60,000 nt of DNA from Lingula anatina (GCF_001039355.2 NW_019774069.1:133373-193372); one strand, 5' to 3'. Counted from the first letter of the stretch, positions 49,001 through 59,275 are shown. Made by a program: numbers and translations. The notes: generated by a model from the letters alone, not told the origin.

Positions 49001-50555
49001 GCAAACCATTTATGATCTAAATTGAGTTGGATAACTGGTCTAAGCCAATTTGATTGATTTAAGGTTATGCATTAAGTAATCTGTATCAAGAACATATCTA
49101 GTTATATCTAATCCAAACGGTATCATATTTCAGCCAAACGACCTGCCCCCTTTACCATACAATAACCACCACGGAGGTAATCCATATGATGTGCCACCTG
49201 GTGGTCCTAATGGATACCAGTATTCTCCACCACAGCGACAACACCCCAATCCACTGCCACCTCCTCACCCAGGAAACAGGCCACCACATAGGCTACCACC
49301 TGCTCCAAAGGCGTAAGTTTTTTTTTCTTTTTTTTTTTTTTGGGGGGGGGGGGGATGTCAATCAGATATTTTGGACATGGCTTTATGAGAATAATATTAG
49401 TTTGAGTATATAAAGATAAGATTTAAGGATACTGTAAGCACAGGAAAAACCTTATTTTTCATATCTGTATGATAAACCCTTACAGTACTCTAAATGTATT
49501 GTCATTTAAAGGGCTGTTCACTTAGCCACCTTTCCTCATTTTATACAGATACATTTTAACCTATATTTAACCCTTTTATTGCTGCTTTTTTCCAGTCGGA
49601 CAAAACCACCTACTTCATACTCGGACAAGTTCCAGCAGCAGTTGGAGCAAAAACAAAACCAGGAACCTGCTAATGTCCAGAATCCACATCAGGGTGGCAG
49701 TCCAAATAACTATGGCTATCATGGTCAAAGAGGGGCTGATAAAATCCCTAGGCAGCAGTATCAAGATTACCAAAGAAACAACTATGATTCCTTTGGCTAT
49801 TGGAATTCTGGCCCCCCACTAGGGACTGTTCCAGGACCCTCTCAAGGTCCTCCCCCTGTTATGAGTCATAGTGGAACATCTGTTCCTCCACAATCTGTTC
49901 CTCCACAATCTCTTCCACCAAGGGGATCACAGAGTGAAGTGCAAGGGGCTCCAGATCTGAGAAATGATGGGAGAAAAGTTGGGAAAAAGATAAGCAAAGG
50001 TATTTATTAAATAATTGTTTACTAGGTAAAGTAATGGATAGCTTGAAGATTAACTCCTTTTTTGTTCTCTTTGCTTTTTGCTCTTTGAAATTGATTATTT
50101 TTGTTTCTGTTTCACAAGCAGACACCAACAAGACTTCAACATCACCCTCAGGACATAAGGCATCCCCAGAGCGAGGTATGTTTTTTGTAATGTTCAATAC
50201 CTGCAGAGGACAAACTTTTGTTGCAGTTGATCTTATATATTTATTGAAAATGTATTAACATACCCAGTAAGTTTTTTTTTCTTTTTCTTGCAAGTGAACA
50301 AAATAGCTTCAGAAGCCTCACCTTTGATGCGCTTTGCTCCTATCAGATTGATGTTATATGATGCACTGAAACTGATTGTTCAGAAATGTTTTTGATATTT
50401 TTTTAGATCTACCTCAAGACCAGCTGAACCAGAAATTAGAACAAGAACTTGCACAGTTAGAAGGACAGATTTTGGACTATCAGCATCTGACACAAGAGGC
50501 ACAAAGAGGACCACCTAAAGTGAAAAAGAAACCAAAGGTCGCAGCACCTAGGTAA
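21107..50555 (+). CDS. KIF12: Kinesin-like protein KIF12, 21 coding exons
   Basis: A microtubule motor. Exons: 21107-22377, 27006-27098, 27752-27830, 28112-28233, 30788-30863, 33626-33772, 34080-34215, 39682-39837, 40884-40967, 42542-42660, 44155-44259, 44545-44625, 45007-45091, 45648-45810, 46017-46124, 46349-46469, 46802-46936, 47704-47882, 48166-48569, 48692-48745 and 50407-50555. All are GT-AG and phase-consistent, giving 3867 nt and 1288 aa if the duplicated exon block is used once. The motor spans about residues 449-790: NVVVRVRPLN, P-loop GQTGSGKT (531-538), switch I NETSSRSH (654-661), switch II DLAGSE (691-696), and [10 protein letters not shown] at the motor end. [16 protein letters not shown] downstream is a KIF12 hallmark. 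Human KIF12 is roughly half this length; the extra sequence is a 450-residue disordered N-terminus and a Pro/Gln/Tyr-rich tail. Family assignment rests on motor and neck resemblance. Confidence 0.88.
22378..27005 (+). other. KIF12: KIF12 intron 1 (4.6 kb)
   Basis: Non-coding. It holds C- and A-homopolymer runs near 23949-23986 and 24780, and a poly-A near 26565. No exon, RNA gene or transposon ends were recognised. The small ORFs in it are A+T-driven. Confidence 0.7.
27892..27930. repeat. Poly-A tract in KIF12 intron 3
   Basis: About 39 consecutive A residues, preceded by acccataaatg. It may be the tail of a retroposed sequence, but no upstream element could be delimited. Confidence 0.8.
28267..28356. 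repeat. 45-bp tandem duplication in KIF12 intron 4
   Basis: The unit containing atttaagtggattaattgtg followed by ttgtcagtta is present twice in tandem with a 45-bp period and a few substitutions. Confidence 0.8.
28393..30680. mobile_element. Putative 2.3-kb insertion with terminal inverted repeats in KIF12 intron 4
   Basis: The left end atatctgcacgtccac (28393-28408) is exactly inverted at the right end gtggacgtgcagatat (30665-30680). Similarity continues inward for some 45 bp (tactgg.taacaaca...atcaaaat). The ends can be read as TA|TCTGCACGTCCAC, compatible with a TA target duplication. The interior has C+G-rich patches (29230-29310) unlike the surrounding intron, but no transposase ORF. 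It is probably a non-autonomous DNA transposon. An N at 30600 after a poly-T run lies in the right end, so length is uncertain. Confidence 0.5.
33166..33330 (-). repeat. Dispersed repeat family A, copy 2
   Basis: The reverse complement carries the same ordered blocks as 16063-16195 (ggtccactctgggtaaaa, ggtaaaaggtcc, ttttcagaaaaa, aaattgcaggctac), with a G-rich stretch (the C run at 33305-33317 on the plus strand) at its other end. It lies in KIF12 intron 5. Confidence 0.6.
34216..37289 (+). other. KIF12: KIF12 intron 7, first part
   Basis: No supported exon. A 98-codon open frame at 34792-35088 is not recognisable and has no matching splice sites. The DNA is A+T-rich without clear element ends. 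Confidence 0.5.
37305..38168 (+). CDS. Intron-nested coding block, part 1: disordered 287-residue frame
   Basis: An ATG-initiated frame inside KIF12 intron 7, far longer than chance in this A+T-rich DNA and with protein-like codon use. The product is Ser/Asn/Lys/Gln-rich, with no membrane segment or known domain; it includes [16 protein letters not shown] and [20 protein letters not shown]. It ends at two consecutive TAG codons (38166-38171). Part 2 opens just before that point in the -1 frame, so the two are probably one coding unit separated by a one-base deletion or assembly error. Possible acceptors tatgtag|t (37304) and aacag|g (37316) are both phase 2, matching donors of KIF12 exons 1, 2 and 4, but their pyrimidine tracts are poor. 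It may instead be an alternative first exon. Confidence 0.55.
   Translation: MINRKMGGEMKKSEVGINSNKEMEVITMAKINKAVHWNPSVQSPQQPKLSQTLLQKLQNAGMHKSNSENCTSDKTGTVKKMVLQKANDRNKKHLGSLGTKSHNLSKDRHSVTVEVFVQNEDQLIKQINNAGGPKESMTTATTESGKSENIGTDKVTREGPRWTSHSNHGAIDQHLLKSEKHKQNKRSTVVASLSNQASKQGNVVNKRYIVAPSGSLSPTSERQKRTLNRLNNKQSQGHQLEKYVRPPGVYMTGPGGHYAVDTRIHKNNNTAGDPVVSSSSGGKLQNS
38165..39116 (+). CDS. Intron-nested coding block, part 2: acidic frame ending in a kinesin-compatible donor
   Basis: This frame is open from 38165, continues the composition of part 1, and becomes strongly acidic ([13 protein letters not shown]) before a more ordered-looking end, [20 protein letters not shown]. At 39116 it meets a consensus donor, gga g|gtaagaa, in phase 1. 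This is the same phase as the donor at 34215 (gaa g|gtaaga), so it can join exon 39682-39837 to read [13 protein letters not shown] into switch I. The first possible initiator in this frame alone is a GTG, so it probably relies on part 1 for its start. The product would carry switch I and II but no P-loop. No family is recognised. Confidence 0.55.
39682..40967 (+). CDS. KIF12: KIF12 exons 8-9: switch I and switch II of the motor
   Basis: Exon 8 (39682-39837) encodes [20 protein letters not shown], containing the switch I Ser/Arg residues that contact nucleotide and Mg. Exon 9 (40884-40967) completes DLAGSE of switch II across the splice junction and continues to [13 protein letters not shown], a motor microtubule-binding helix. 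Both exons begin in phase 1. Exon 8 can be entered from two different phase-1 donors, 34215 or 39116. Confidence 0.85.
39962..40035. repeat. Long perfect palindrome around an (AT)n microsatellite
   Basis: aacagttccc (39962-39971) and gggaactgtt (40026-40035) are exact inverted copies enclosing about 54 bp of alternating AT. The whole 74 bp is self-complementary and could extrude as a cruciform or fold as a single hairpin in RNA. It lies in KIF12 intron 8. Confidence 0.85.
42661..44154 (+). other. KIF12: KIF12 intron 10
   Basis: A+T-rich non-coding intron between the exon ending GGNGVALM and the exon starting IACISPSA. No further feature seen. Confidence 0.8.
46349..46936 (+). CDS. KIF12: KIF12 exons 16-17: start of the Ser/Tyr/Pro-rich tail
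   Basis: Exons 46349-46469 and 46802-46936 follow the last predicted coiled-coil segment ([14 protein letters not shown]). They encode [20 protein letters not shown] and [18 protein letters not shown], compositionally a low-complexity, probably unstructured region. The second exon ends in phase 0 (aga tca tca|gtaag), which is the entry phase of the duplicated exon block. Confidence 0.8.
47538..48846 (+). repeat. KIF12: Tandem segmental duplication, copy 1 (three KIF12 tail exons)
   Basis: A 1.3-kb segment with three exons, 47704-47882, 48166-48569 and 48692-48745. They encode a Pro/His/Gln/Asn-rich tail ([33 protein letters not shown]) followed by a short Ser/Thr-rich exon. It is repeated 1430 bp downstream at about 99% identity, introns included. 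The block is 637 coding nt, which is not a multiple of three. Confidence 0.9.
48842..48966 (+). repeat. Dispersed hairpin repeat, copy 2, with GTCGCC microsatellite
   Basis: tatgtacagacac and gtgtctgtacata form a perfect 13-bp hairpin with an AGAT loop, followed by tagccatcatctgcg and a (GTCGCC)n-like C+G-rich run. It lies exactly between the two duplicated segments, and the N at 48967 follows it. It matches the core at 4196-4260. Confidence 0.6.
48968..50275 (+). repeat. KIF12: Tandem segmental duplication, copy 2 (three KIF12 tail exons)
   Basis: Exons 49134-49312, 49596-49999 and 50122-50175 duplicate those at 47704-48745. Differences are few: a G/A near 47690/49120, a silent AAC/AAT, a CTT/GTT (Leu to Val) in the PPQS repeat, and several intron changes near 50035-50060. 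Only this copy continues without a break into the last exon (50407). If both copies were spliced in series, the phase-1 end of copy 1 would enter the phase-0 start of copy 2 and reach a TAA within eleven codons. Confidence 0.9.
50407..50555 (+). CDS. KIF12: KIF12 last coding exon
   Basis: Encodes [20 protein letters not shown] and a basic end [12 protein letters not shown], then TAA at 50553-50555. The first part has heptad-like leucine spacing and may be a short coiled coil. The acceptor tttttag enters in phase 1, matching the donor at 48745 or 50175. Confidence 0.85.
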
Positions 50556-51850
50556 CACATGGTCCAGAGGTTTCCGTGGAGTAACCACCTTCATTAGTGG
50601 TAGCTACAAGACAGCCCAAAAAGAAGATGTACTCCCAGATGATAGGTTCACCTGTGTGTCTGTGATATTATGATTGTTAGCAAATCTCTAATTTAATCTG
50701 TACACCGTTGGAACCCCAGAGTAAAACTGTTATTTCTGTAGGGATAATATCATCTTCTCAATACATGTTATCATAAAAAATGGTAGCTTTTATTTCTGGT
50801 TTGCAATTGCCAGCTTGAAAAAACAACAGCAATAGATTTGAGGTCATTCACTTCTAAATTGTTTAAAAAGCACTCTGTTATTTTATTGTCCTCATCTTTT
50901 TTTGCCATCCAAGACATTGTAAAAAGAAAGTTTTGCTCAAACTTGATCTCAGTGTAGCTATGAAATCGAGAACCTTGCCAAAGGTATACCTGTTTTATTA
51001 ATTTTGTGTGAGAAGAACACAATGTCAATGCTTGCATGTACAATTGTATGAAACAGGGTTATCTTATTGCGTGTTGCAAAGAAAAAGGAAACATTAAAGT
51101 AAGAATTTACAAAGATATCTTGCATCTCTTGCAGGTTTAAAGTGATTTTATGCTCAATTAAGATAGCACATCACGTTTGAAACTGACTCAAACTGTGTCT
51201 CCTGCATAATACTTTCATCTAGCTAAAGTAGTATCACTAGTCATGTTATGTACAAAGTGTAAACTGTGTAGATACCTGTACTTGAGCAAATATTTTAATT
51301 GCATTATGTTTTTGAAAATGGAAAACAAGATCACAGTAAAAACTTCAAGTTTTTGATATTTCAACATTATGGTTATCTCAAAATTATATTGACCAGTGAA
51401 GGATGAAATGTGAAAGGTTTTTTAAAGCTTACAATCAGTTCCTTAATGCTTTTGTTAGGAGGAAACTTCTTCCACAAATACTTCCTTATTGTATTGAACT
51501 GTCAAACTTTCTATTGTAGATGGTGCATCACTCAGATGAAGAAACTGAAATTCTGCCTCACTAGTGTATTGATTGTTGAAGGTTGTGAACACATCCTTGA
51601 AACAGATGTTAGGGCCCTCCTTTTTTTATATCATAGACCCCCTAGTCATTGTCTTTTTGTATCAAAACCTCTTAAAGAGAAAGGACCATTTCTTTCATTA
51701 TGATTGATGTACATGTAGTATTACTCACTGTAAAATGAGCTTTAATTAGAAAAATTAATCATTTGCATGTGTATATTAAACCACATTCACCTGTTGTGTA
51801 CAAAGATATGTGTTATTGTTAAATTAATAAAAAATATATTTCCCAGTTTA
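50556..51850 (+). terminator. KIF12: KIF12 3' UTR with polyadenylation signal
   Basis: After the stop codon there is about 1.3 kb of A+T-rich non-coding DNA up to AATAAA at 51826-51831, the clearest polyadenylation signal before the next gene. The exact cleavage point is not determined, and the ORFs within are not supported. Confidence 0.45.
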
Positions 51851-53168
51851 CAATTTTTGTTGTGTTAATCATAAACTAGGACCCACTAAACTAACATGAT
51901 GGGCCCTAGTTATAAACTACATCTATTTTAATCCTTTTTCGCTGCAACTATTTTGATAAATAATGAATAGTTTAATTGAAAGTTTAAAATAGCAAAATTT
52001 TACTGGACTGGCATAACAAATGACATGAAAGGTATGCATACAGTGGTGTGATTCAGATTCTTTATTGACAAACACCTTCACATAAAGGTATAATCAATTA
52101 CAATACGATACTAGTGGCTAGAACATAGAACAGACAAATAAATAGATAAATAAATATATATATATATATATATACATATAGATTAGCAATTGTTGAAATC
52201 AGTGACTGTACACATGTATACGAATGTCGCATTCCATAATCAATTTACCAGGTTTGATCTACACGCCCAGTCTCTGCTGACAGCAAACAGTGTGTAAAAC
52301 AGATTTTGTTCTTTCAGTAAAGCTTATAGAGCATTTTGAATAAAAAGGGTGACATTAACCATGCACGGTAGGGGAATTTTTTTTTCGTGGAAATAACATT
52401 GATTACATTAGAAAACGGACCCTGCCCCAAATGACCGTCAACCTGAAAAAGTAATGAAGTGCATGAATGTGTTAGGTGCGACAAAATATTTTTAAACTAA
52501 TCACATTGCCTTGTGACCTTTGCTGCGGGATATGAGGTTGTTTACACGACCTCGACTTGCCAGCATAGTTACCTGGTCGCTGGCTGTTTTTATTTCTCCC
52601 AATAGGTTTAATGTGCAGCTAGGTAAGTGTCATTTAGTCTTTTTGTTTATGCCAAACGATGTGATAGCATTGCTATGCTACATTTAATGGTAAATTCTCC
52701 CGAACATTAGAGAAGAAGTCGACTTCATATATTTTTTGACTTCACGTTTGACACTGACGCTGTGACAGGGTCAGGGAGTTTGCAAACTAGCCCAGTCACT
52801 TGTTGTAAAAATATTTGTATCATGACCACGCAATATGTCACCAAGTTTCTGTCAGTCTTTGTGGTGGATTTGTCAATTAAATGCATGCCTCCTCTATTTA
52901 TTCGGACGTCTTTGTTCTAGTTAAATAGGAATTAAATAAAAATGGTGTACTAAGTATCTATACATGTACCAAGTCCAAATATTTGAAATAATCACAATCA
53001 GTATTTAAGCACCTTTAATTACATTTTATATTCACTGTAATGCTATTATGAATGTAAAAAAATACAGTATATAAAAACTATAAAGAAAAAGTGTTCGTTT
53101 TACTGGGCACACTGTACATATATCATTTCTTTGTTAGCTTGCTGTGTTTAGAAAACCATGATATTGTC

Positions 53169-53207
<39 letters not shown>

Positions 53208-53312
53208 AAAAAAAAGAAAAAATCAGTATGATGCTATTTACACAATCTTCTCCTGTAGGAATAAAAATGAACAATTAATATCTTTCTTTTATTAGTTTAT
53301 ATTTCATTTCAG
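51851..53312. other. Intergenic region and likely promoter/5' leader of the coiled-coil gene
   Basis: Contains a (TA)n run near 52155 and an (AC)n run near 53176. A donor-like site gcagctag|gtaagtg at 52622 could end a non-coding first exon that splices to the acceptor at 53312 (catttcag|ctttac), 97 bp before the ATG. This splice is inferred from site consensus only. Confidence 0.35.
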
Positions 53313-53409
53313 CTTTACAATTCCCTTTCAATGGAACAAACTACATAGACCAGGATAAATCAGTACATGTGTTTGCTGGGAAAGATTACAGTAGCTGTAG
53401 AAAAACATC

Positions 53410-56400
53410 ATGTCTAACACAAAGAAAATGAGACCACTTGGGTCTGTAAACTATAACAATGCCTTGGCAGAATCTATTCCAAAATTCCCATCTATCAGAG
53501 GTGGCTACTTGCTGCATGGGAGTGCAATGAATGTTCCCCCTCCTCGTAGCAGTCCAGATAAGGAAGAGAAACCAGTGGTAGAGAAAACGCCATCACCCAG
53601 GAAAAAAATTAATGCCAGTCCTAGGTCAAATTCTGGAGGAGGCAAAAGTGATGATGGGAAGGACAAAAAGCTTCAAGAAAATAAAGCATCCAAAGAACTC
53701 AAGGAGGCTTTGGTAATAATCTGTATGGATTTTTTTAAATTAAATAAACTAAGCCAATGAGATACAACATGATGTGGGGAGTGAGATTTATGTAATAATT
53801 ACTATTCCCAACTCTTTAAGGCAGTATCTATGTTATGACAAAGCAAATCACTGCACTATAAAAATCTGAAGTTTTCACAAATGCAAATTGCTCACAGGTG
53901 TGAGTTATCTAATAATTTCCACATCAATATTGAAACAATATTTTTAGTTGCTGTAGTAAAACAGAACAGATTTTTTTGTCCTTGGAATGCATGAATCTTT
54001 CATTTCTGATGCAACTATTACTTGCAGTCTAGAGAAAAACAATTAAAGCAGAAAATAGAGGATTTGCAGAAAATCATAGATGAACTCAGGGCACTGATTG
54101 CAGAAAAGGAAGCACTGATTAAAGAGCTTCAGGAACAATTATCAAGACAGGTATTGGTTTTTGATTATGTGAACTAAGGAACTGTGTTTTGAAAATGTAG
54201 TTTCAAAAAATGATAGTTTGCTGCTGTAACTTGTTTAAATTTAAACTGAGTTTCCTAATTGAATTATAACAGTGAATTTTATGAATTTCTTTTTTAAATT
54301 GAAATTTTATATTTTAATGGCATCTACCTCCATTCAGCATCAGGTTAAGTCAATTTTGTCCTGTCAACAACTTGAATTATTTCATTCAGTTTAATTTTTT
54401 TTTCTTTTTGTTAAGCTTGCATCAAGTCATACTGCTCACATTCAATTCTTTATCAATGGGTTTAGTTTATAAAGATGTTTGTTCATTTTCTTAGTGTAAA
54501 CAGTGGATGCTATCTGGTTTCTGCTTCATGTTAAATGACCCAGAAATTGCAATTCACTGTGCTTAAGGAATGCAAATACTAAAACTCGGATAGTTAGATA
54601 ACCCAAATAACAACCATTGTTATTTGACTATTTTATTGTGGATTTTAAGTGTAATAAGTGAAAAAGCAACTTTTATTGATTGAGATTTTTGTTATTCATA
54701 TTGGTGCACTACCAGCACAATCATCTTGAGTTGTATAAAAATGTGTGTGTGTGTGTGTGTGTGTGTGTTTTTACGTTTTTTTTACTTGTTATAATTTACA
54801 ATCAGGGACTTTAGTGCAGATTAATTAGATTTATGACAATTTCATTTGAAAAAAATTGTCTCCATTGGTGAAAATTTCAGTTTATGAACAAAGAAAACAA
54901 GTGAAAATATTCTAAACAAAGTTCATTTCACTGTGTGTGTGTGTGTGTGTGTACTAACATGTTTATGTGGCATACATGCATTTGTTTGTATTTTTGAAGT
55001 ATGCAACGAGGGTACTAGTTATTTTAGATTGAAGTCTTTTGTATCTTTGGAATATTCACATTTTTAGGAATTTATATATTGTAGGAAGCAGACCTCACTG
55101 ACCTCTTAGAACAGGAAAAAGCTGCTCACCAAAGGACAAAAGATCACCTGAAGATCATTGAAGAGCGTTTAGAACAGGAAAAAGAAAATTGCACAAAATT
55201 AAAAGAAAAACACGATGGGGAAATAAAAGAATTGATATCCAAAGTATGTAATATGTACAAGAAAGTTGAGCTAACTAATTCTATCTTTAGAGACTGTTTT
55301 AGGGGGTTTGTTGACATAAAATTTGTACTTAATCCTGAAGATGGTTCATTCTTTTGAAGTAATGAAACGACTTTACCAATTGCATTTTTAGGCCAAGTAA
55401 AAATGTGAAAAAAGGTTCTAACCATTCATATAATTATGGCTTAAATCAGTAGTGTTTTTGAGTTTGAATCTCAGTTATTAGTGATGGTCAGTAAAAATTG
55501 TGCAGAAAACAGGTGATTGGACTGGGAAATTTTTTATTTTTCAAGAACAAATTGCATAAATTGTGCCTGTCAGTGGTTGTTGTATATAATACAATGCATT
55601 TAAAATATGTATGATAATATTACAATACTGAAATCACAACCAATTTCAATACTTATTTAAATAAATCAATCACTCTTATTTACCTTACTTAGTGATGGTG
55701 ACTTCTTGTATTTTATCAAAATATTAGCACTTGCATTTTTCTGTTTTATAGCATGAAAATCAAATAACTGAAATCAAAGCAGAAAAAGACAAGGAAATTG
55801 AAATCAAAGATGAGAAACTGAACAAAATGAAGAGACAAATGGCAGATGTCTTAAAAGGGAATTCATGGTAATACATGGTCGTGCATATTTTCAAAGGGCT
55901 GGAATATGTTTAACTGTTTTATACTAAATAGCGAAGACAGTTGCATTTGATTCTTGATTTGAACCCGGATGTTAACCTGACTGTAATCTAAATTTAAAAA
56001 AAGGAAACTCGCCATTTGTTGTTGTGTCACTTTGGTTGGGTTAATGGATTTATTTTTTCATTAATATATATAAGCTTTTATTTAACTTTTTATCAGCCGT
56101 TTTGTCTATATCCTAAGTAACAAGTTAATACCTTGTGGTTGTTCTAATAAATTCCAGGGAGCGCCAACAGCAGCTTGATGAACTGACCAAAGAACTGAGC
56201 AGAATACAGGAGGAGTGTGACACACTGAGATTAAAGCTTAGATCATCCAAAAAGAATCCATCTGTGAGTATGAATTTTTATACTGTTGTTGTGTTTTTTA
56301 ACTGATGCTCGTGGTCTTGTTTGGATGGTTTCAGTGATAATTTCAGGAATACATAAGTAGTAATATCAATTTAAGAAACTATTCAGTTGAAATATTCTGT

Positions 56401-56662
56401 GGTACAATGGTTTAAAAGGGTATGATTGTAAAAAGATCTCATATTTCATTTTTCTCTCTATTTTTAGGGTGCTTGTGATAACTGCTCTACATTAGAATCC
56501 AAATTAGAAAAATCAAACAAACTTATACAGGACAAAGATAAGAGTATAAAAGAAATGAAAAGTCTGTGTGCTAGATTTGAAAAACAACTTACTCAGCAGG
56601 ATTATCTGATGAAGCAGTTTGCTGAAAGTAAAGGTCACAAAGTAGGAGTGTTTCCAAAGTGA
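53410..56662 (+). CDS. Coiled-coil protein of unknown function, six coding exons
   Basis: Exons are 53410-53712, 54028-54150, 55085-55243, 55752-55867, 56158-56263 and 56468-56662, all GT-AG and phase-consistent, giving 1002 nt and 333 aa. Residues 1-100 are a basic, Ser/Pro-rich and probably unstructured head (MSNTKKMRPLGSVNYNNALA). Residues 101-320 are almost continuous coiled coil with heptad leucines (IEDLQKIIDELRALIAEKEA, LLEQEKAAHQRTKDHLKIIE), interrupted by a KGNSWERQQQLDEL segment and a CDNC pair near 273-276. The C-terminus is GHKVGVFPK. There is no signal peptide or membrane segment. I cannot name the family with confidence. Such architecture suits a scaffold or cytoskeletal/ciliary protein, but that is only a possibility. 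The gene lies 2.9 kb downstream of KIF12 on the same strand. Confidence 0.8.
54741..54768. repeat. (GT)n microsatellite in intron 2 of the coiled-coil gene
   Basis: About 14 GT units; a second (TG)n run follows near 54935-54952 in the same intron. Confidence 0.85.
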
Positions 56663-57790
56663 CTGTGATAGAATGAAAGCGCAGTTGAATAACCATTTTG
56701 AGATGTGAAACCTTGATAGTGAGTTGTTCTCTGAGATTGAATCCAGCAAAATTAAGGCCAAGAGGTCAAAATAACAAGAATATGTTTTGGTGGGTATGTT
56801 ACAAAATCAAATTTAAGATGACTCCATATTAGTATAATACTATTTTTATTTTACAAATTAGAATTGAATGAAGTATGTAGTAGTTTTGAATCAGAAAGGT
56901 TGAAACATTAAAAGACAAAAATTACCTGTTTATTTTTAGTCTCATAGGCTAATTTTGTTGTATTTCAAAGCAGTTTAATCATTTTACATTTATACATAGT
57001 TGTTACTTAAGATCTCTACCATTTTGCATTTAAAGTAAAGATCTATTTAAAATTGTCAGTATTATATATTAGGATGATAGTATAGTGTTTGTAGCTTGCT
57101 GAGCCATTAGTAATTTTGTTGAAAACACTCAAATATTGTATTAGTATTTATTTAAGTTTTTTTATGTAAGAATATATTTTTACATTTACTACATTTAATC
57201 AAAATTATAATAACTAGTCTACTTAATTGTATGTGTATGTACAATCATCAGAATGCAGTTTTAATGAATATCTGGAACACACATGATATTGTATGGGCTC
57301 ATGCTGGCTTGTTTTCCAAAATATTTTAGTCAAATTAAGTACATTTTGTGATATAAGATGGAATTTTATGACTAAAAGCTCAATTTTAATGTAAAAAGAT
57401 TAACTTTTTCTGGTTTTGCTGTTCTGATATTAATATAAGCATTAGCCAACTTTTTTTTCTGAGTGATATGAGAAATACTCAGGGAAATTATTTCAAAATT
57501 AGTATGTGTCATCCAATTCCATATTAATTAATTATAAAAAATTGAACTTCAAAATTGTGCTTATTTATTTATATTCTTATTGTGAATATTAAAACCTGAG
57601 TAGAGACAAGCCCTGAATGTCATCAACATAAATTATTTTTTGGCTATCTCATTAGAAACAGTGTTGTTTGGTGAAAATTAACTGTAGCAGAAGCTCAGCT
57701 ACTGGGTTATATAATATAGTTCTATTAGAAACAGTTTTCAAATATTTGACACATTTAATAAAACTTTCCTAATACTTTGAAATTTATTGT
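56663..57790 (+). terminator. 3' UTR of the coiled-coil gene
   Basis: A+T-rich sequence without ORFs after the stop, ending near AATAAA at 57757-57762, the strongest candidate polyadenylation signal. Confidence 0.45.
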
Positions 57791-58588
57791 TGGCCTGTTT
57801 TACTTTTACGAGTAGGATCCAACATAATTATGGCACGAAAATTGATGAAAAACTTTTCCTAATGTCAAGGGTAACACTTGCAGAACATAAGTCGATTTTT
57901 TAAATTCAAAATTACCCAATAAACCGACAGGTTTAAGAACACTCTTTTTTTCTTGACTTAAAGGTACATACGCACCGAGCATCGGTGGAGCGTGGATTCC
58001 AAGTAACACATGTAAACCACTTCTACTAGCTTCTTATATGACTCAAATAAATTCGACGTGCCAAGGGATAAACTGAATAGATCACTCGATCAGCCATAAA
58101 AGACCTTTAGACTGCTCCTTTCTTTAAATTTTTGGTTGTAAATTTAACCTACTTTCGTGACCTACTTTCCTGTCCCATTGACATACAGCTTAGTATGCCA
58201 GCAGAAAAATCCGTTCAAACATCATTTTTGGGTAAAATTAAACAATGCCTTTTGGTAATTCTCTTAGTTATACTACTTGAAACTATATGCTGGCATTTGG
58301 TTGGTTTTTGTGACAAAAAATTGACTTTGTATGCATCTTTAAGCCAAACGAACGGTTACCAGTGCACCTTGTACATGTACAGTATTACCATAACATCAAA
58401 AAGCCAAACAGCAAAAGTTTCACAAACGAACTCTGTAATGTTCTAATAGATAAGTGGCAGTAGTGGCGCTTCACTTTCTTTCCGGTTCCAATATATACAT
58501 CCGATCTTCTTTCACTTTCTACAAAAATGTATCATTTCCTTTTTCATTTAGAGGCCTAGTTTCGAAGGCACAGTGGCCCTAGGAGTTA

Positions 58589-58655
58589 GACCCCATTCCC
58601 ACATCCGGATGGATCGATCTAAATCGATCTAATTAAATCTTTGGGAATGCACTCC
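58589..58655. mobile_element. Short relic of the TTA-flanked MITE family
   Basis: Begins gaccccattccca after a TTA, contains ggatcgatctaaatcgatct, and ends tgggaatgcactcc, the inverted counterpart of its start. It matches the ends of the element at 5970-6185 but lacks its middle, so it is a deleted copy. Confidence 0.5.
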
Positions 58656-59267
58656 GATGTAATAGGCCCTATTTAACTTCCTTGAGTGGTCATACTATGG
58701 TTCAGAGCTGTCGTTTTGAAGGTTTATTTTTTATCAAATTTGAATGGAGCCGAATGTTTTTTTTTATTTTATTTTTTCTTTTTAAGTCGAACTTTAATTT
58801 AAGATAAAAGAAGGCTGTTATATTTTCAAAACGGTCGTTTACTTCATATTGTGGACATTACTTTAAAAGAAAAAAATATCTGATCTATATGTTATGATTT
58901 TCACCTTTCTTTTAAAGCACAAATATGAAATTACCTTAATTTGCAATGAAATGTTCATCCGTCATGTTATTGGAAAAGCAGAGAATAATTGAAGTATGAC
59001 GGAACGTACGCGTCAAGAATTCTATATGTAGAAGTAACAAAAAGTAAAGGCATGCATCTCACTTCATTAATATTCGTGTTTTTCTACTGCTTTTGATGTT
59101 AACTAACTTCTTAGTCGGCGTATTTATTATGCGCAGTGGAAGGCAAAACAAGAGTCAACATGGACTGGAGGGAGGTAGATAATTTCAGACCAGTAGTTCT
59201 TCGGACCAATGAGAATTTGACATAATAATAACTGTAATAACTTTTCAGAACTATTAACCCATTACAG

Positions 59268-59275
59268 TGACGTCA
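59268..59275. promoter_or_regulatory. Palindromic CRE-like motif in a possible promoter
   Basis: TGACGTCA is the full cAMP-response element core. About 25 bp downstream is cggccatt, the inverse of the YY1-like aatggccg. Together they hint at a promoter for a gene at or beyond the window end, but no coding exon is seen. Confidence 0.25.

Noticed and set aside
47538-50275. Both copies of the duplicated exon block as successive exons of one mRNA
   Set aside because: The block is 637 coding nt; joining copy 1 (phase 1) to copy 2 (phase 0) gives a stop within eleven codons. The gene model therefore uses it once.
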